A stretch of DNA of 41,421 nucleotides from Alkalinema sp. RU_4_3 (GCA_012031975.1 JAAUSA010000017.1:1-41421), one strand, 5' to 3'. Positions 1 through 9,761 are shown, numbered from the stretch's first letter. The notes: generated from the sequence alone by a model not told the origin. Program-made: numbers and translations.

Positions 1-228
1 CTCTGGGGCGAATCCGGCCAGCTCCGCCAACTGCCCAAACTCCTGCAGTACGCCAAGCATACCGATCCGCAAATCCGCGCCTACATCGCCGTCGCCCTCG
101 GCCAAATCGCCGCCGCCCAGACCCCAAAATCCGAGGCCAAGCCCCTAGTGGCACCGCTGCAACTGTTGGCTGCTGATGCCGATCCAAAGGTCCAGCGCCT
201 AGCCAAAAAGGCCCTAGCTGCCTGCTAG
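1..228 (+). CDS. HEAT-repeat (PBS lyase-like) protein, C-terminal fragment
   Basis: The window opens inside this gene; 75 codons in frame 1 run to a TAG at 226-228. The visible residues form paired amphipathic helices (LPKLLQYAKHTDPQIRAYIA, then PLQLLAADADPKVQRLAKKA) with the D-P-x-(V/I)-R/Q pattern of HEAT/PBS-lyase repeats. In cyanobacteria such proteins are phycobilin lyases or general protein-binding scaffolds; the fragment is too short to say which. Its stop codon shares the bases CTAG with the stop of the convergent pseudopilin gene. The domain type is fairly secure and the function is not assignable. Confidence 0.65.
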   Translation, partial: LWGESGQLRQLPKLLQYAKHTDPQIRAYIAVALGQIAAAQTPKSEAKPLVAPLQLLAADADPKVQRLAKKALAAC

Positions 229-758
229 AAGCAAGTTTTGCCATCTGACTTTTTACCGCCCTGGGTTTCTCCATCGCGCATGGCACCCAACAGACTAGAG
301 ACCATTACACAGCGTTTCCGACCTGTATTCTTCATGGACAGGGTCATGCGGCCCAATTGGCCATTGACTTCCCCATAGTGGTTGAACTGGATAATGTAGT
401 TATTGTTCTTCGATCGCAGCGTCGTCTCCCCATCGATACCCACCTTGTAGCCAAGGGTTTCCCACTGCATGGGTTCTGTGCCAACGGGATGGATGCTCCA
501 CTGGAGACGATCGCCCTGCTTACGGAAGCTGACCTGGGTCGGCAGATTGTTTTTCATCGCTCGATCGCGGCCCTGGCGCAGGATATGGTGCACTTTACTT
601 TGGGCTTGGCTCAGTTCCTGGTCTTGGCGAAAAGCGAGAAAACTGGGGGCGGCGATCGCCGTCAATATCCCGAAACAAGCAATCGCCGCTAATAATTCGG
701 CCAGCGTAAACCCACGGAGTAGGCGCGATCGCTGCTCTGGCAAAAAATCGTGTAACAT
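225..758 (-). CDS. GspH/FimT-family pseudopilin (hps cluster, last gene)
   Basis: A 177-residue type IV pilin-like protein. Residues 1-15 are a basic leader, followed by the prepilin peptidase site G|FTLAELLAAIACFGIL with Glu5 and Gly14 present and a hydrophobic N-terminal helix. The rest is a soluble domain with two late cysteines, as in GspH/FimT minor pilins. It starts at ATG 758, with AGGAG about 10 bases upstream. It is the last of four small pseudopilin genes after hpsA on the minus strand and probably a minor subunit of the same pseudopilus. In Nostoc the equivalent position is occupied by hpsD; I do not claim orthology. Confidence 0.8.
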   Translation of the reverse strand: MLHDFLPEQRSRLLRGFTLAELLAAIACFGILTAIAAPSFLAFRQDQELSQAQSKVHHILRQGRDRAMKNNLPTQVSFRKQGDRLQWSIHPVGTEPMQWETLGYKVGIDGETTLRSKNNNYIIQFNHYGEVNGQLGRMTLSMKNTGRKRCVMVSSLLGAMRDGETQGGKKSDGKTCF

Positions 759-849
759 TCAGGGCAACTCCTAGAAAGGGTAAGTTTCAAGGCAGTTGCA
801 GCCGCTGACGATTTTAGGGTGCCCTGATTTTTATCTGGGAAGATCAAAT

Positions 850-1498
850 TCAATTGGGCAATTTGCAGTTCTTGCTTTCGGCGTCGCGCATACTGCCGAG
901 CAAAGAAGTCACAATCACGCAGCGTCTGGCACTCTTTTGGGGATCGATATTTTTGCCAATGGAAATCTGGGCCACAAAGAGTTCGCTGTTCTCGGCGCGG
1001 GCGCTGCGATCAGTCACAGCAACGCTGCCATAGGTGTCAAATACAAGACGGGGTTCGGTGGCAGTGGTGGTGGCTCCGGCAGCGTTGGTGCGTGTAACAG
1101 AGATCGTGCTAGTCCGTAGAGAGATACCACGGGAAGGGATATTGCCACCGCCGATGGGTGTCCAATTGGTAACCTCATTCAACGCCACAGCCGTCGGGAC
1201 GATCGCATAGCGGACTTGGCCACTGTTCCCTAACAAGGGTTCGCGCCCATTATCAAAGACGACGCTGTAGCCTACTTTTTTGAGCTTTGCCTCTGACTGG
1301 GCCTTGCGCATCGCCTCGGCGAGCTGACCACGGGCATTGCCGAGCCACTGGTTGTTGCGCCAGCTGAGCCAGCTTGGGGCGGCGATCGCGGATAGGATAC
1401 CCACGATGACGATCACCACTAAGCTCGATTAAAGTGTAGCCGGAGGTTTGGCTGTTTTTTCGGTTAGGCAAGAGCAGGGCGCGGAAGAAAAGGCTCAT
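850..1498 (-). CDS. GspH/FimT-family pseudopilin, frameshifted as given
   Basis: Start at ATG 1498 gives a basic leader ending in the prepilin site G|YTLIEL. The reading frame then breaks, and the continuation V-V-I-V-I-V-G-I-L-S-A-I-A lies in the next frame from about 1420 down to 850. Joining the two frames gives about 216 residues. If two bases are missing at about 1419-1427, the conserved glycine falls at mature position 14, as in the sister pilins; a single extra base would put it at 13. The soluble part ends with a C-V-I-V-T-S-L-L-G-x-M-R-D stretch nearly identical to the end of the neighbouring pseudopilin, so the two are probably paralogues. As given, no membrane-anchored pilin could be made. 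Error, phase variation or decay cannot be separated here. Confidence 0.7.
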
Positions 1499-1546
1499 GG
1501 CAGATTTGGTTAGGATAGGGGATGGAGTTACTCAAAAGACTAAAAA

Positions 1547-2661
1547 TTAACTGCCCTTGTTGAGTACTCCTCGGGTTAGGACACGGGTTTCCATGGTGAT
1601 CGGTAAACTACTACCCACCTTGGGCACCCCAGGACGACCGGCGGCATTGGCTTGCAGGCGAATGATCACTTCTTGGTTGAGGCCAGATCCGGCTCCCCCT
1701 CGGATACAGGCGTAGATGCCGCGTCTGGCAGCGGGCGCCGTGGCAAGTGTGGTGGTTGGGGAGAGTTCAAATTTTGGCGAGGCAGTGGCACCGGTATTGT
1801 CTACTGGGCAATTCGCAGTATCGGTGCCCGTCACCCTAATGTCATCCATGAAGTCGATCAGGACAGCGTTATCACTTCCCGTTGGGAGAGCTGCCTGGGC
1901 AGAGGTAATGGCTCCTGTAGTAGAAGTGCGTAGGGGCCACTGGGGGAACCCGATCTCTTTATCGAGGGGACTGGCCCACCCTTGGGTTGTGGGCGTTGTC
2001 AAGGCTACAGCGGTGGTGTACTCGTATTGTGGCAGTTGGTAGCGCTTGAGACGTGCTCGACCTCGCCAGATGTTACCGGGGTTTGACCAGTCTAGGGAGT
2101 AGACCACCAGACTATAGGTCGTCCGGGAAGCACAGGGCATCTGGGCAAAGGCAGGTTGGGTTGTTGGTGTCGTTGGCGCAACCCAAGTTTTGCATTCAGC
2201 TCACAAAACCTTTTAAAGGGATCGGGCAAGGGATCAACTCTCCAGAAGGCCAACACAGGCAGTTGGGTAGCGGCTTTGAGATTTGCGGGCAGGAAATTTA
2301 ATAGGGCAGAGCAGTAGGTGGCCGGGGTGGTCCCAACGGCTGGCTCAAGTTCTACGCGACTGTTATTGGCGGTCGTGTCAGAGAGACATCTCCCGTCATA
2401 GACATAGATCGCTTCTCGCAGATCGCGACTCATGTAATCGATCGCAGCTTGGGCATCTCGTTGCGTGTCACTGCGAGCGCCTTCGCGCTGGTTGGTACCC
2501 ATTAGATTAGTGACACCAGCCAGCATTAGGAAGGTGATGATGCTGCCAATCAGCATGGCCACCAGCAGTTCAAGCAACGTAAAGCCCTTGAACTCGCCGC
2601 CCTTCAAGCACAGACTCAGCAAAAATAGTATTTGCCGCTTTGCGGCTTGAACCCCTTTCAT
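1547..2661 (-). CDS. hpsC: Pseudopilin HpsC (PilW-like), frameshifted as given
   Basis: ATG 2661 is preferred over the TTG three codons earlier because GGAG lies 10 bases upstream of it. The leader ends in G|FTLLELLVAMLIGSI with Glu5, and the stretch RSDTQRDAQAAIDYMSRDLR followed by EAIYVYDG matches what I recall of the HpsC family. The frame is lost after FCELNAK and recovers as TWVAPTTPTTQPAFAQMPCA. A UGA in the second frame just upstream confines the lesion, and loss of one base in the T4 run at 2188-2191 (A4 on the coding strand) restores 371 codons. HpsC is a minor pseudopilin required with HpsA and HpsB for hormogonium polysaccharide secretion in Nostoc. Confidence 0.75.
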
Positions 2662-2737
2662 TTCTGTCAATCTCCGTAAATTAAAGGCGTACCGTCCGCC
2701 AAGGTCATGTTGTTGTGTAAAGGGATAAGGGGGCTGC

Positions 2738-3469
2738 CTAGCAATCCTTATTCTGTTCGCATAGTTTTTTGTAGACCCCTAGGGCGTTCCCGGCGCGGCT
2801 GCGGACCACCGTGCCGTACAGAACAGCCACGGGTCTTGTGCCCTGCTGACCAATGCCCGAGGAGCCCCTGAGCCTAGCAGCCTTGGTATCCAAAACGCTG
2901 CCGCGCTTGAGGGAATTAAAGGCAGGTTCGGCATAGACTCGAACGCCCATGCTAAAGGCTGATGGAGGGGAACCGGGAGCACTGCCATCGGGAATAGTGC
3001 CCACACTGCGAAACACTTGAACCATGAATTCAGGCTTACAGCCATTATTGGGATCGGTGTCCATCGCAATATACTGCGCAACACCAGTGGGTTGTTGGGC
3101 ATCGTTAGTGCTTTTGCAGTTTGCGGTGGTCGATCGAATAATTCCACTAGCCGTAGCCGGGGGTGCGGTCGCTGTGGCTCTCAGGTCAGTGCTGCCATCC
3201 GTGGGTGGCAAATCGGCGGCAGTGTAATTACCCCGCTCGACCAAGGTACGCACGCGCTCGATCTCGCCTTGGGCCAGTTGGACGGCCTGTTCTGCCCGAC
3301 GGTTTTGGACGCGGGTGGCAGTGGCCCAGAAGATCGGTGGCAAGACGCTGACGACAGTGATGCTGACAATAATCACGGCAACTAGCGACTCAACCAGCGT
3401 GAATCCGCTGGTCTGGCCTGCGTTCTGTACGGGCTTAGGTGGACGATGACGGAAAAGCGAGTGACGCAT
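2738..3469 (-). CDS. hpsB: Pseudopilin HpsB (PilV-like)
   Basis: 243 residues from ATG 3469. GGAG at 3476-3479, six bases upstream, supports this start over the in-frame TTG at 3481. The prepilin site is G|FTLVESLVAVIIVSI with Glu5, followed by the family pattern NRRAEQAVQLAQGEIERVRT and LVERGNY, typical of HpsB/PilV. The C-terminal region carries paired cysteines (near C-K-P-E-F, and C-E-Q-N-K-D-C at the end). The gene follows hpsA by about 40 bases and precedes hpsC by under 80, so cotranscription is likely. Expected role: inner-membrane-anchored minor pseudopilin of the polysaccharide secretion or motility apparatus. Confidence 0.8.
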   Translation of the reverse strand: MRHSLFRHRPPKPVQNAGQTSGFTLVESLVAVIIVSITVVSVLPPIFWATATRVQNRRAEQAVQLAQGEIERVRTLVERGNYTAADLPPTDGSTDLRATATAPPATASGIIRSTTANCKSTNDAQQPTGVAQYIAMDTDPNNGCKPEFMVQVFRSVGTIPDGSAPGSPPSAFSMGVRVYAEPAFNSLKRGSVLDTKAARLRGSSGIGQQGTRPVAVLYGTVVRSRAGNALGVYKKLCEQNKDC

Positions 3470-3475
3470 GGGTTG

Positions 3476-3479
3476 CTCC
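3476..3479 (-). promoter_or_regulatory. Ribosome binding site that sets the hpsB start
   Basis: GGAG on the minus strand lies six bases before ATG 3469. It overlaps the TTG-GAG codons of the alternative longer start at 3481, making that start unlikely. Confidence 0.6.
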
Positions 3480-3510
3480 AACGTTCAACAAAGGGTAAGG
3501 GTCTAGGTCT

Positions 3511-6500
3511 CTACGGGCAATTGAACTGTTTGGTTGGGGCAACCGTTTTACCTGCGATGCACAGCTGACGGATGTAGGGGTCCGTACGAGGTGGCTCCGA
3601 GTAGAATTCACTCCGAGTCGAACTCGGCGTCACAAATCGAGCAGCAGCAGGACCCGCAGGTGCAAACTGCAGCGCAACGTCATAACCCCAAAGTCGGTTG
3701 GGTGCACCGTAGTAGGGAATCAACTCGTTCGTGCTCGCGCCCACAGGCACAGCCCCGCCACTATCGGTAACGGCAATGGGCTCAAGACCCTCCTTCTCAT
3801 AGGTCCCAGTGGCATAGTTACTGAAATTCAACTGGATGAAAGAGCCACTGAAGAAGAAGTTACCCCAGTCTTCCAGGAACCTTGGGAAGTTATGGAGCCC
3901 GCCGTAGGTTTGGTCCTTACGCGAAGGCTGAATACCGCCAACTACGATCGAGTTGATCCGAGTGTCCGCTGCTGTCATCAGAGCGAAGCCCCCGTTTGCA
4001 TTGAGACGGGACACATATTTTAAGTCGCGATCGAGTTCATAGCGCACTGGGCGGAAATCGCCTTGCTTCTTGTTATCAGGCAATGTACCTGCCAGGGGCG
4101 CATTGACACTTTCCTTTTCAGGGCGATTGATGATGAACGCATCACCAGTTCGAGAGATCCGAACTGGGGTCGTGAAGTCCTGCCAGCTCTGCTTCAGCTT
4201 CGGCGATACAGGCATCACACTGTTTTCACGCATCCAGTCCCAGGTATTGCCAGGTGTAGTCGCTGGATTAAGGGGGCCTGCTTGGTTCTGGAAGGACGTT
4301 CTGCCGTTGCCAGTACAGCCTCTACCACCGTAGAGTGCGCCTCCTATTGTGGAACCATTGCTTTGATAGCGAGTGCGGTTGACATTTGTGGTGGGGGTCT
4401 GGGTGGGATTAAAGTCAGGGAAGCCTGCGATGAAAGGTGTCGCCGTAATGGTCGCATCGGGCGGCGTATTCGGCATAAAGGCATCTGCCGCACTACCATC
4501 ACAGAAGTTGTTGGACAAGACATCAATGGCATCTGCCAGGACCTCCGCCGGACGCCAGCGATCCTTATCTGGCTTGGCGAAGTCTGGATCTAGGGTGACG
4601 CGGTTATTGTAAAAGTCATTATTCGTGAAGTTAATCGTTTCGGGCAGCTTCTCTTTGAACTCCTGCAAGATTGCCCCAGATGCATTTTGGTGAATATTAA
4701 AGTCACCTTCCATGTAGACAGGTTGGTCCGTGAAGAACGACAGACCTCGAATATTGTCAGCGGTTTGTAGGCTACCGATCTTGTCAGTCGGTCGATCGAG
4801 TCTAGAACCATTCCGCAGACGGAAGCCATGGACACGGCGATCGGGGTCCGGCAGGAAGTCGATCGGCTTCAAGGAGATGTTATAGGAATCCTTGATTACC
4901 TGGGAATCAAAGGGGTTGGCCAGATCCGTCTGGTTCATCGAGGTGCCTTTTTCTAGCTCCTTAATGTTTGCAGGAATTGTCCTTGCCTTGCGAGCGATAC
5001 CGTCCTCACGCACGGCATCCTCACGGAAGGCATAGACAATACCACTCATGGGCAGCCAGACTTCATTCTGACCTGGCTTATCGGTCGTATTCTGGTAGGA
5101 TGTCAAGCCATTCAAGGTTTTTGGCTTAGTCTTGCGCAGCATGCCCAGGTCAATATCCGTTACCCGCACCATCATGTCCTGACGACCATCGTAGATGGCG
5201 CGATCGAGGAAGGGAATTGCCCTCCTCACGCCATTATTCCGTGGCATGTTGGGCGATAGGGCACCATTGGGGACCAAGATGGTATTAATGGAGATATCAT
5301 CCTTATCCGTTGCCCCAGTCTCAGGAGTGATAATCGGCAATTGCCATTGATCGGTCGATCGCGGCTGAATAGCCACACTCCCTACGGGTAGGTCCGGCAC
5401 AGGATAGGCAGAACCTAGGTAGGGGCGACGGGCTAGGTTGGTTGCCGCATCGGCGCCATCGACATCCTTAATGGAGACAACATTACGGAACTTGTTGTCG
5501 GTGTATGTATAGATTTTGTTACCCAGGTCGATCCGCGTCGGTGGTGTGGGATCAACCGGCTTGAAGACAACGCCTGTATTGATCTTGCCAATGTAGGTAT
5601 CCACCACATAGGACTCCTTATCCTTAGGATGTAACCCAGCCTTCACTGCGATCCGCTCGGCATCGGTGACAGCTGTTGCTAGAGCCCCTGGCTGACGATG
5701 ATCATAGGCATCGGGCTCATCGGCAATTTCCGCATCTCGGGCAGTGCTACCGGCTTTAAGGGAACCCTGCAGCGTATGCTCCACCTCGGGGAAGAGGTAG
5801 TACAGCGCTGGGAACATCGGCTTCACCATTGCCTTGCGCTTAGGATCGAAGGCGCTGATGTTTGTATCTATGCCCAAACTCGCAACCCCTGCATTTGCCT
5901 TGGCATCACCTGTATTGTCCCGGTAGTTGGTGGCATCGATCGTGCCGCATAGACGAGATAGAGCCACTCGATAGCGGACCAGGTTCTTAGAGGCATTTTG
6001 GCTGACGACGGCCCCCGGTGTGGTACTGATTGCAGGATCTACAGTCCCTGCTCCCGTTGGCATATCCAGAAGCTTGACAGAGGATGCATCGGCACTAGTG
6101 AATGGGAATGGAGTGAAGGGCACACGCTGCTGGAGCTTGCCGCTGAAGTCAGGACTGTTGAACACAAAGAGGTCAGGATCGCAGGCCGTGGGGAAGACCA
6201 GCAGGTCGGCGATCGTCCCACCACCATACTTCAGCCCTGCAACCGTTTTGTTGGACATCTTATCCACGGCATACTCACCAAAGGCTGGCGAACTGCGGAA
6301 GCCAAAGGTCCGATCGCGGCGAATCTGATGCTTCAGCATGATCAGCTCAGCCAAGCGCACACGGGCATTGGTCAGGGGATCGTCTGCGTTCTCGATCGCG
6401 TACTTCTGCTTGAGCGCAGCAATATATGCCTCGGGAGGTACTTCGTAGTAGTCCGCTGGGTCATAATCGCTAGCAAAAGGTGAATCACCACCGATATCTA

Positions 6501-9270
6501 CTTGAGTCGGATCATACTTGTAGGTTTTCAGCTTTGTCTTGGGCAACACTTCGCCGTTACCAACATAGCCATCCATTAGATCAACGAGATCCTCCGCCAG
6601 CTTTTGCATGATGAAGCTGCTGCTGGAGTCCCCGAACTGCCCGTCATTGGCGGCATCGGTGACATTGAAGGCCTGGACGCGATCGACGTTGTAGGCCAGC
6701 ATTCCCAAGGTGCAGGCAGCCGTTTGAATGTAGGTCTTGTCTGCCACACTCAGATCTTTATAGGCGCCTGCATCTAGATTTTTCAGTGCTCGACGCAGGT
6801 TGGAATAGTTCCCCCACATGGTCAGCGCTGGGTAGGGGTGGATAACATTGTCGGCGTCTTCCTGCTTCGGAGGGAAAGCCCCGTCTGGATCACCAGCAAA
6901 GTTAGCCAGGTTATCTAGGGCAATCCGGAGTGGCGAGGTTTTGTTGGTAATATTTCCGACAAACGTCGCATAGTCCCCAGAAGGCGGCTGGAATTCCCAA
7001 CCGTTTGTCCCTTGTCCTGTGAAGAAATTCGCCTGGAGATTGCCGCCAGCAAAGAAGGTCGGAATGAAGTTGATGCTGTTTCGCAGGGTATGGACATTCC
7101 CTGGGTGGCTGGTCATGGAGAGACAGGCCACGGGATAGTCCACATCGTTATCCGCGTAGGGTGCTTCAATCCCCGCGTGATAAATTGCAGCGGACTGAAC
7201 GGCAGGCAGGTTATCCCGCAGAGTACGGCGGGCCTGCATGCGGTGATCGAGCAGCTTACCTGCCGCGACGGGATAGGGCTTCACCGTAGGTGGATAGAGT
7301 GGATCGCCAGCTTTCTCTTCCGCTTTGATCGCCGCCGCGATCACTTTAGGCGGGGCGGTTAGCGTCGTCTGGGTCAGCTCCGCTGGATCAACCATGAAGG
7401 TTGTGCCTGTAGAGTCCACAAGCGTTGGTTTACCTGCATTATTGGGTGGTGTGATGTAATTATTGCCATCCACGTCCCGAGGCGTTTCCCAGCCGCCGAT
7501 GTCACCGAGTTCTAGGCGCTCCCCCACGAGAATTCGCATCCCATCGATCCGGGCACGGCGCTCCCAGTAGCCATCAAGGCCCACGGCGGCGCTAGATTCA
7601 CCGGGCTTACCCAGATTCATCAGGCGCGCATTGGCCACCTTGTCCATGGCATCCCCTGATTTCTTGTCCGTGGGAATCCGACCGTCAGATTCACTGTCGT
7701 ACTTGGGTTTCGGTCCCCAGCGATCGTCAGCTCGGTAGAGGTCATCCACGTAGGGGAGCTTTTCTCGATTGCTCCTAATCCGCTGCCCCGCATTGGTCGT
7801 GGAAAAGATGGGCCAATCATCGCTGCTCCGATTACTGGCACTAGCACCACGAGATTGATACTGCTCATTCAGCAGGATAGCCACAGGATCGCTCAAGACA
7901 TCGGCATAGCCTACATTTTCCTTGGTGGAGTCCCCAGAAGCACCCGTCCGAGTCACGGTCGTCGCACCACCGTACTTGGTTTCGTCATTCCTATCGTGGT
8001 AATGGAAAGTGGCGCTACCCGTCTCTTCATTTCTGGCAATCTTGGCCATGATCAACTGCCCCACGAAAGTAGCACCATCGGCCTTGGCAGGATTTGTTAG
8101 GTCGCTCTGATCCTTCGCATCATCGGGCTTAAGGCGAGTAATCGAGATTTCCGAAGAATCTCGCTGGAACAGACAGGATTTGGGGGAACTCACCAAGAAA
8201 GCTTCAAAACTACCACCACCGGGAATCAAGTTCCCCTCGGTGTGAATTGCCCCATTCCAATTAAACTTGGGACCTGGGAAGACTTCTAGGTCGTAACGGA
8301 ACCAGGCGCCCCATTTGTTGCCCTTGTCCAACTGGCGATCCTGCTGGAATTCGATCGTCACCGCCGCAGCCTTGGGATTATCAGGAATGACGATCGCATC
8401 CACCTGAAAGTTCTTACGAATCTTAGAGCTGCTGCTCTTATCGGGGAACCAGCCATCCTGGATCGATCCAGCCCCACCCGAGGCATCGATACTACAGCCG
8501 GAGAGTTTAGCATCGTTACTAATGGGTGCGTTGCGGACCAGTAGGTCCTTGGCCTTGGCCTCATCGGTCAGACTGAGCAGTCGCTCACTACCCACGGTGG
8601 TGGTGGTGGTGCCACCCGTTGTTACGGTGTCATCGCTGGGCGTTTGGAACAGGATGGAGTAGACAACCGTTGCGTCATCATTTCCGTCTCCATCCGTATC
8701 CGTGCGGTAGGACCAAGCGTTATCCGGGTCCGCCGCTTGAATTGAACCCGTACCCGTCCCAATATTACGTCCGCCAATATTGAGGCGGGTCTCCCCAGGC
8801 AGGGTGTAGACATCATCGTTGGGATAGCCAGACTCGGGGGCAGGCAGCTTCACAAGACCGCCCTTGCCGTTGTTAAGCATCCCCGGCAGGATGTAGCTAC
8901 CTTCCTTCGGCACACCACCGGGATAGCGCGTATCCCTCGATGGATCGAACAAAAACTCAATCTTGGCACGGGCGCGATCGATCGCCGGGGTCGCCGCGTT
9001 GTAGATCACCTTCTGCTGCGTATTGGCGATCACTTGGGTATTGCGATCGACCGCCCGCAGGGTAATCGCCCCCACCGTCAAGGTGACCACTAGTAGTAGT
9101 AGAACCGTGGTCGGCAAAATAAAACCTGCCACCGGATTCTGGCCGCGTCGGGTGGAGACGAAGGTCGATCGCAGTAGCCAGTCGATTAGCTTGCGGTTAA
9201 GGTTTCTATAGAGCCGCTGAGCTTCCCGAGAAAACTGTTGGAATGCCTGAGCAAGTTGACGATTCGACAT
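3511..9270 (-). CDS. hpsA: Hormogonium polysaccharide protein HpsA, giant pseudopilin-like
   Basis: About 1,919 residues from ATG 9270; a TTG 14 codons upstream is less likely. A cytoplasmic N-terminus of about 48 residues leads to PVAG|FILPTTVLLLLVVTLTV, a prepilin-like helix with Thr rather than Glu at mature position 5. After it comes the HpsA-family signature IYNAATPAIDRARAKIEFLF. The remaining 1,800 residues are extracellular, rich in Asp, Asn, Pro and Gly, with no further membrane segment. In Nostoc punctiforme HpsA is needed for hormogonium polysaccharide secretion and gliding. The reading frame is intact over 5.8 kb, in contrast to several neighbours. It heads the pseudopilin genes hpsB and hpsC. 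No enzyme motif was recognised; a structural or adhesive role is an inference. Confidence 0.85.
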   Translation of the reverse strand: MSNRQLAQAFQQFSREAQRLYRNLNRKLIDWLLRSTFVSTRRGQNPVAGFILPTTVLLLLVVTLTVGAITLRAVDRNTQVIANTQQKVIYNAATPAIDRARAKIEFLFDPSRDTRYPGGVPKEGSYILPGMLNNGKGGLVKLPAPESGYPNDDVYTLPGETRLNIGGRNIGTGTGSIQAADPDNAWSYRTDTDGDGNDDATVVYSILFQTPSDDTVTTGGTTTTTVGSERLLSLTDEAKAKDLLVRNAPISNDAKLSGCSIDASGGAGSIQDGWFPDKSSSSKIRKNFQVDAIVIPDNPKAAAVTIEFQQDRQLDKGNKWGAWFRYDLEVFPGPKFNWNGAIHTEGNLIPGGGSFEAFLVSSPKSCLFQRDSSEISITRLKPDDAKDQSDLTNPAKADGATFVGQLIMAKIARNEETGSATFHYHDRNDETKYGGATTVTRTGASGDSTKENVGYADVLSDPVAILLNEQYQSRGASASNRSSDDWPIFSTTNAGQRIRSNREKLPYVDDLYRADDRWGPKPKYDSESDGRIPTDKKSGDAMDKVANARLMNLGKPGESSAAVGLDGYWERRARIDGMRILVGERLELGDIGGWETPRDVDGNNYITPPNNAGKPTLVDSTGTTFMVDPAELTQTTLTAPPKVIAAAIKAEEKAGDPLYPPTVKPYPVAAGKLLDHRMQARRTLRDNLPAVQSAAIYHAGIEAPYADNDVDYPVACLSMTSHPGNVHTLRNSINFIPTFFAGGNLQANFFTGQGTNGWEFQPPSGDYATFVGNITNKTSPLRIALDNLANFAGDPDGAFPPKQEDADNVIHPYPALTMWGNYSNLRRALKNLDAGAYKDLSVADKTYIQTAACTLGMLAYNVDRVQAFNVTDAANDGQFGDSSSSFIMQKLAEDLVDLMDGYVGNGEVLPKTKLKTYKYDPTQVDIGGDSPFASDYDPADYYEVPPEAYIAALKQKYAIENADDPLTNARVRLAELIMLKHQIRRDRTFGFRSSPAFGEYAVDKMSNKTVAGLKYGGGTIADLLVFPTACDPDLFVFNSPDFSGKLQQRVPFTPFPFTSADASSVKLLDMPTGAGTVDPAISTTPGAVVSQNASKNLVRYRVALSRLCGTIDATNYRDNTGDAKANAGVASLGIDTNISAFDPKRKAMVKPMFPALYYLFPEVEHTLQGSLKAGSTARDAEIADEPDAYDHRQPGALATAVTDAERIAVKAGLHPKDKESYVVDTYIGKINTGVVFKPVDPTPPTRIDLGNKIYTYTDNKFRNVVSIKDVDGADAATNLARRPYLGSAYPVPDLPVGSVAIQPRSTDQWQLPIITPETGATDKDDISINTILVPNGALSPNMPRNNGVRRAIPFLDRAIYDGRQDMMVRVTDIDLGMLRKTKPKTLNGLTSYQNTTDKPGQNEVWLPMSGIVYAFREDAVREDGIARKARTIPANIKELEKGTSMNQTDLANPFDSQVIKDSYNISLKPIDFLPDPDRRVHGFRLRNGSRLDRPTDKIGSLQTADNIRGLSFFTDQPVYMEGDFNIHQNASGAILQEFKEKLPETINFTNNDFYNNRVTLDPDFAKPDKDRWRPAEVLADAIDVLSNNFCDGSAADAFMPNTPPDATITATPFIAGFPDFNPTQTPTTNVNRTRYQSNGSTIGGALYGGRGCTGNGRTSFQNQAGPLNPATTPGNTWDWMRENSVMPVSPKLKQSWQDFTTPVRISRTGDAFIINRPEKESVNAPLAGTLPDNKKQGDFRPVRYELDRDLKYVSRLNANGGFALMTAADTRINSIVVGGIQPSRKDQTYGGLHNFPRFLEDWGNFFFSGSFIQLNFSNYATGTYEKEGLEPIAVTDSGGAVPVGASTNELIPYYGAPNRLWGYDVALQFAPAGPAAARFVTPSSTRSEFYSEPPRTDPYIRQLCIAGKTVAPTKQFNCP

Positions 9271-9761
9271 GGTTGTGTTCCCGAAAAAACGATTCTCTAC
9301 AAAATCACGCAAAAAATAAACGCTGCGGCTCTAGCACCCGATGCTCTAGGGTAATCTGGATGAGGGCGACTCATCCCTAAGATGGAGGTACCAGCCGTCA
9401 ATCTCATCCCCTAGATAGAGATGGCCAAAACCTTCCGGTTCCTTGATCCCTACTCTTGTATACCCAATCGGGGTGGTTTCCCTTCGATATTACTCACTCC
9501 CACGGAAAACTCAGCACTATTTTGACTGAATCCTTGCATTGATACGACTCAATGCCTGCCGTTGGATCGATCCCATCCCCGTAGGTCCAGATCTACCAAA
9601 TATGAATAGACTCTTCCCTTTGCATAGGTAATACTAACCTACCCAATATTTTGGCAAGTGATAAAGGGTATTGTGTTTGAATTTTTGATGAACTTCCTAC
9701 AATTAGGGGAGTTTTAGGCCGTTCGGCGGATGGGAACCTAGGCAAACTTCCTAGAAATTAC
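9271..9761. other. 491-bp intergenic region upstream of hpsA
   Basis: No gene is seen here. It separates hpsA from the sugar transferase gene on the same strand, so hpsA probably has its own promoter. Just upstream of hpsA lies a perfect 7-bp inverted repeat (GGATGAG-GGCGA-CTCATCC, 9358-9376) that would sit in the leader RNA. Further up, TAGGT-7-ACCTA (9625-9641) is a weaker dyad. I could not assign a -10 or -35 element or a sigma-factor box with confidence. Confidence 0.5.
9358..9376. promoter_or_regulatory. Hairpin in the hpsA leader region
   Basis: Perfect 7-bp stem with a 5-base loop, GGATGAG/CTCATCC, about 90-105 bases before ATG 9270. It is not followed by a T tract in either direction, so it does not look like an intrinsic terminator. 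A leader-RNA structure or a protein site is possible. Confidence 0.4.

Noticed and set aside
9625-9641. TAGGT-7-ACCTA dyad as a regulator site for hpsA
   Set aside because: The arms are only 5 bp and about 350 bases from the start. Such dyads arise by chance at this length.
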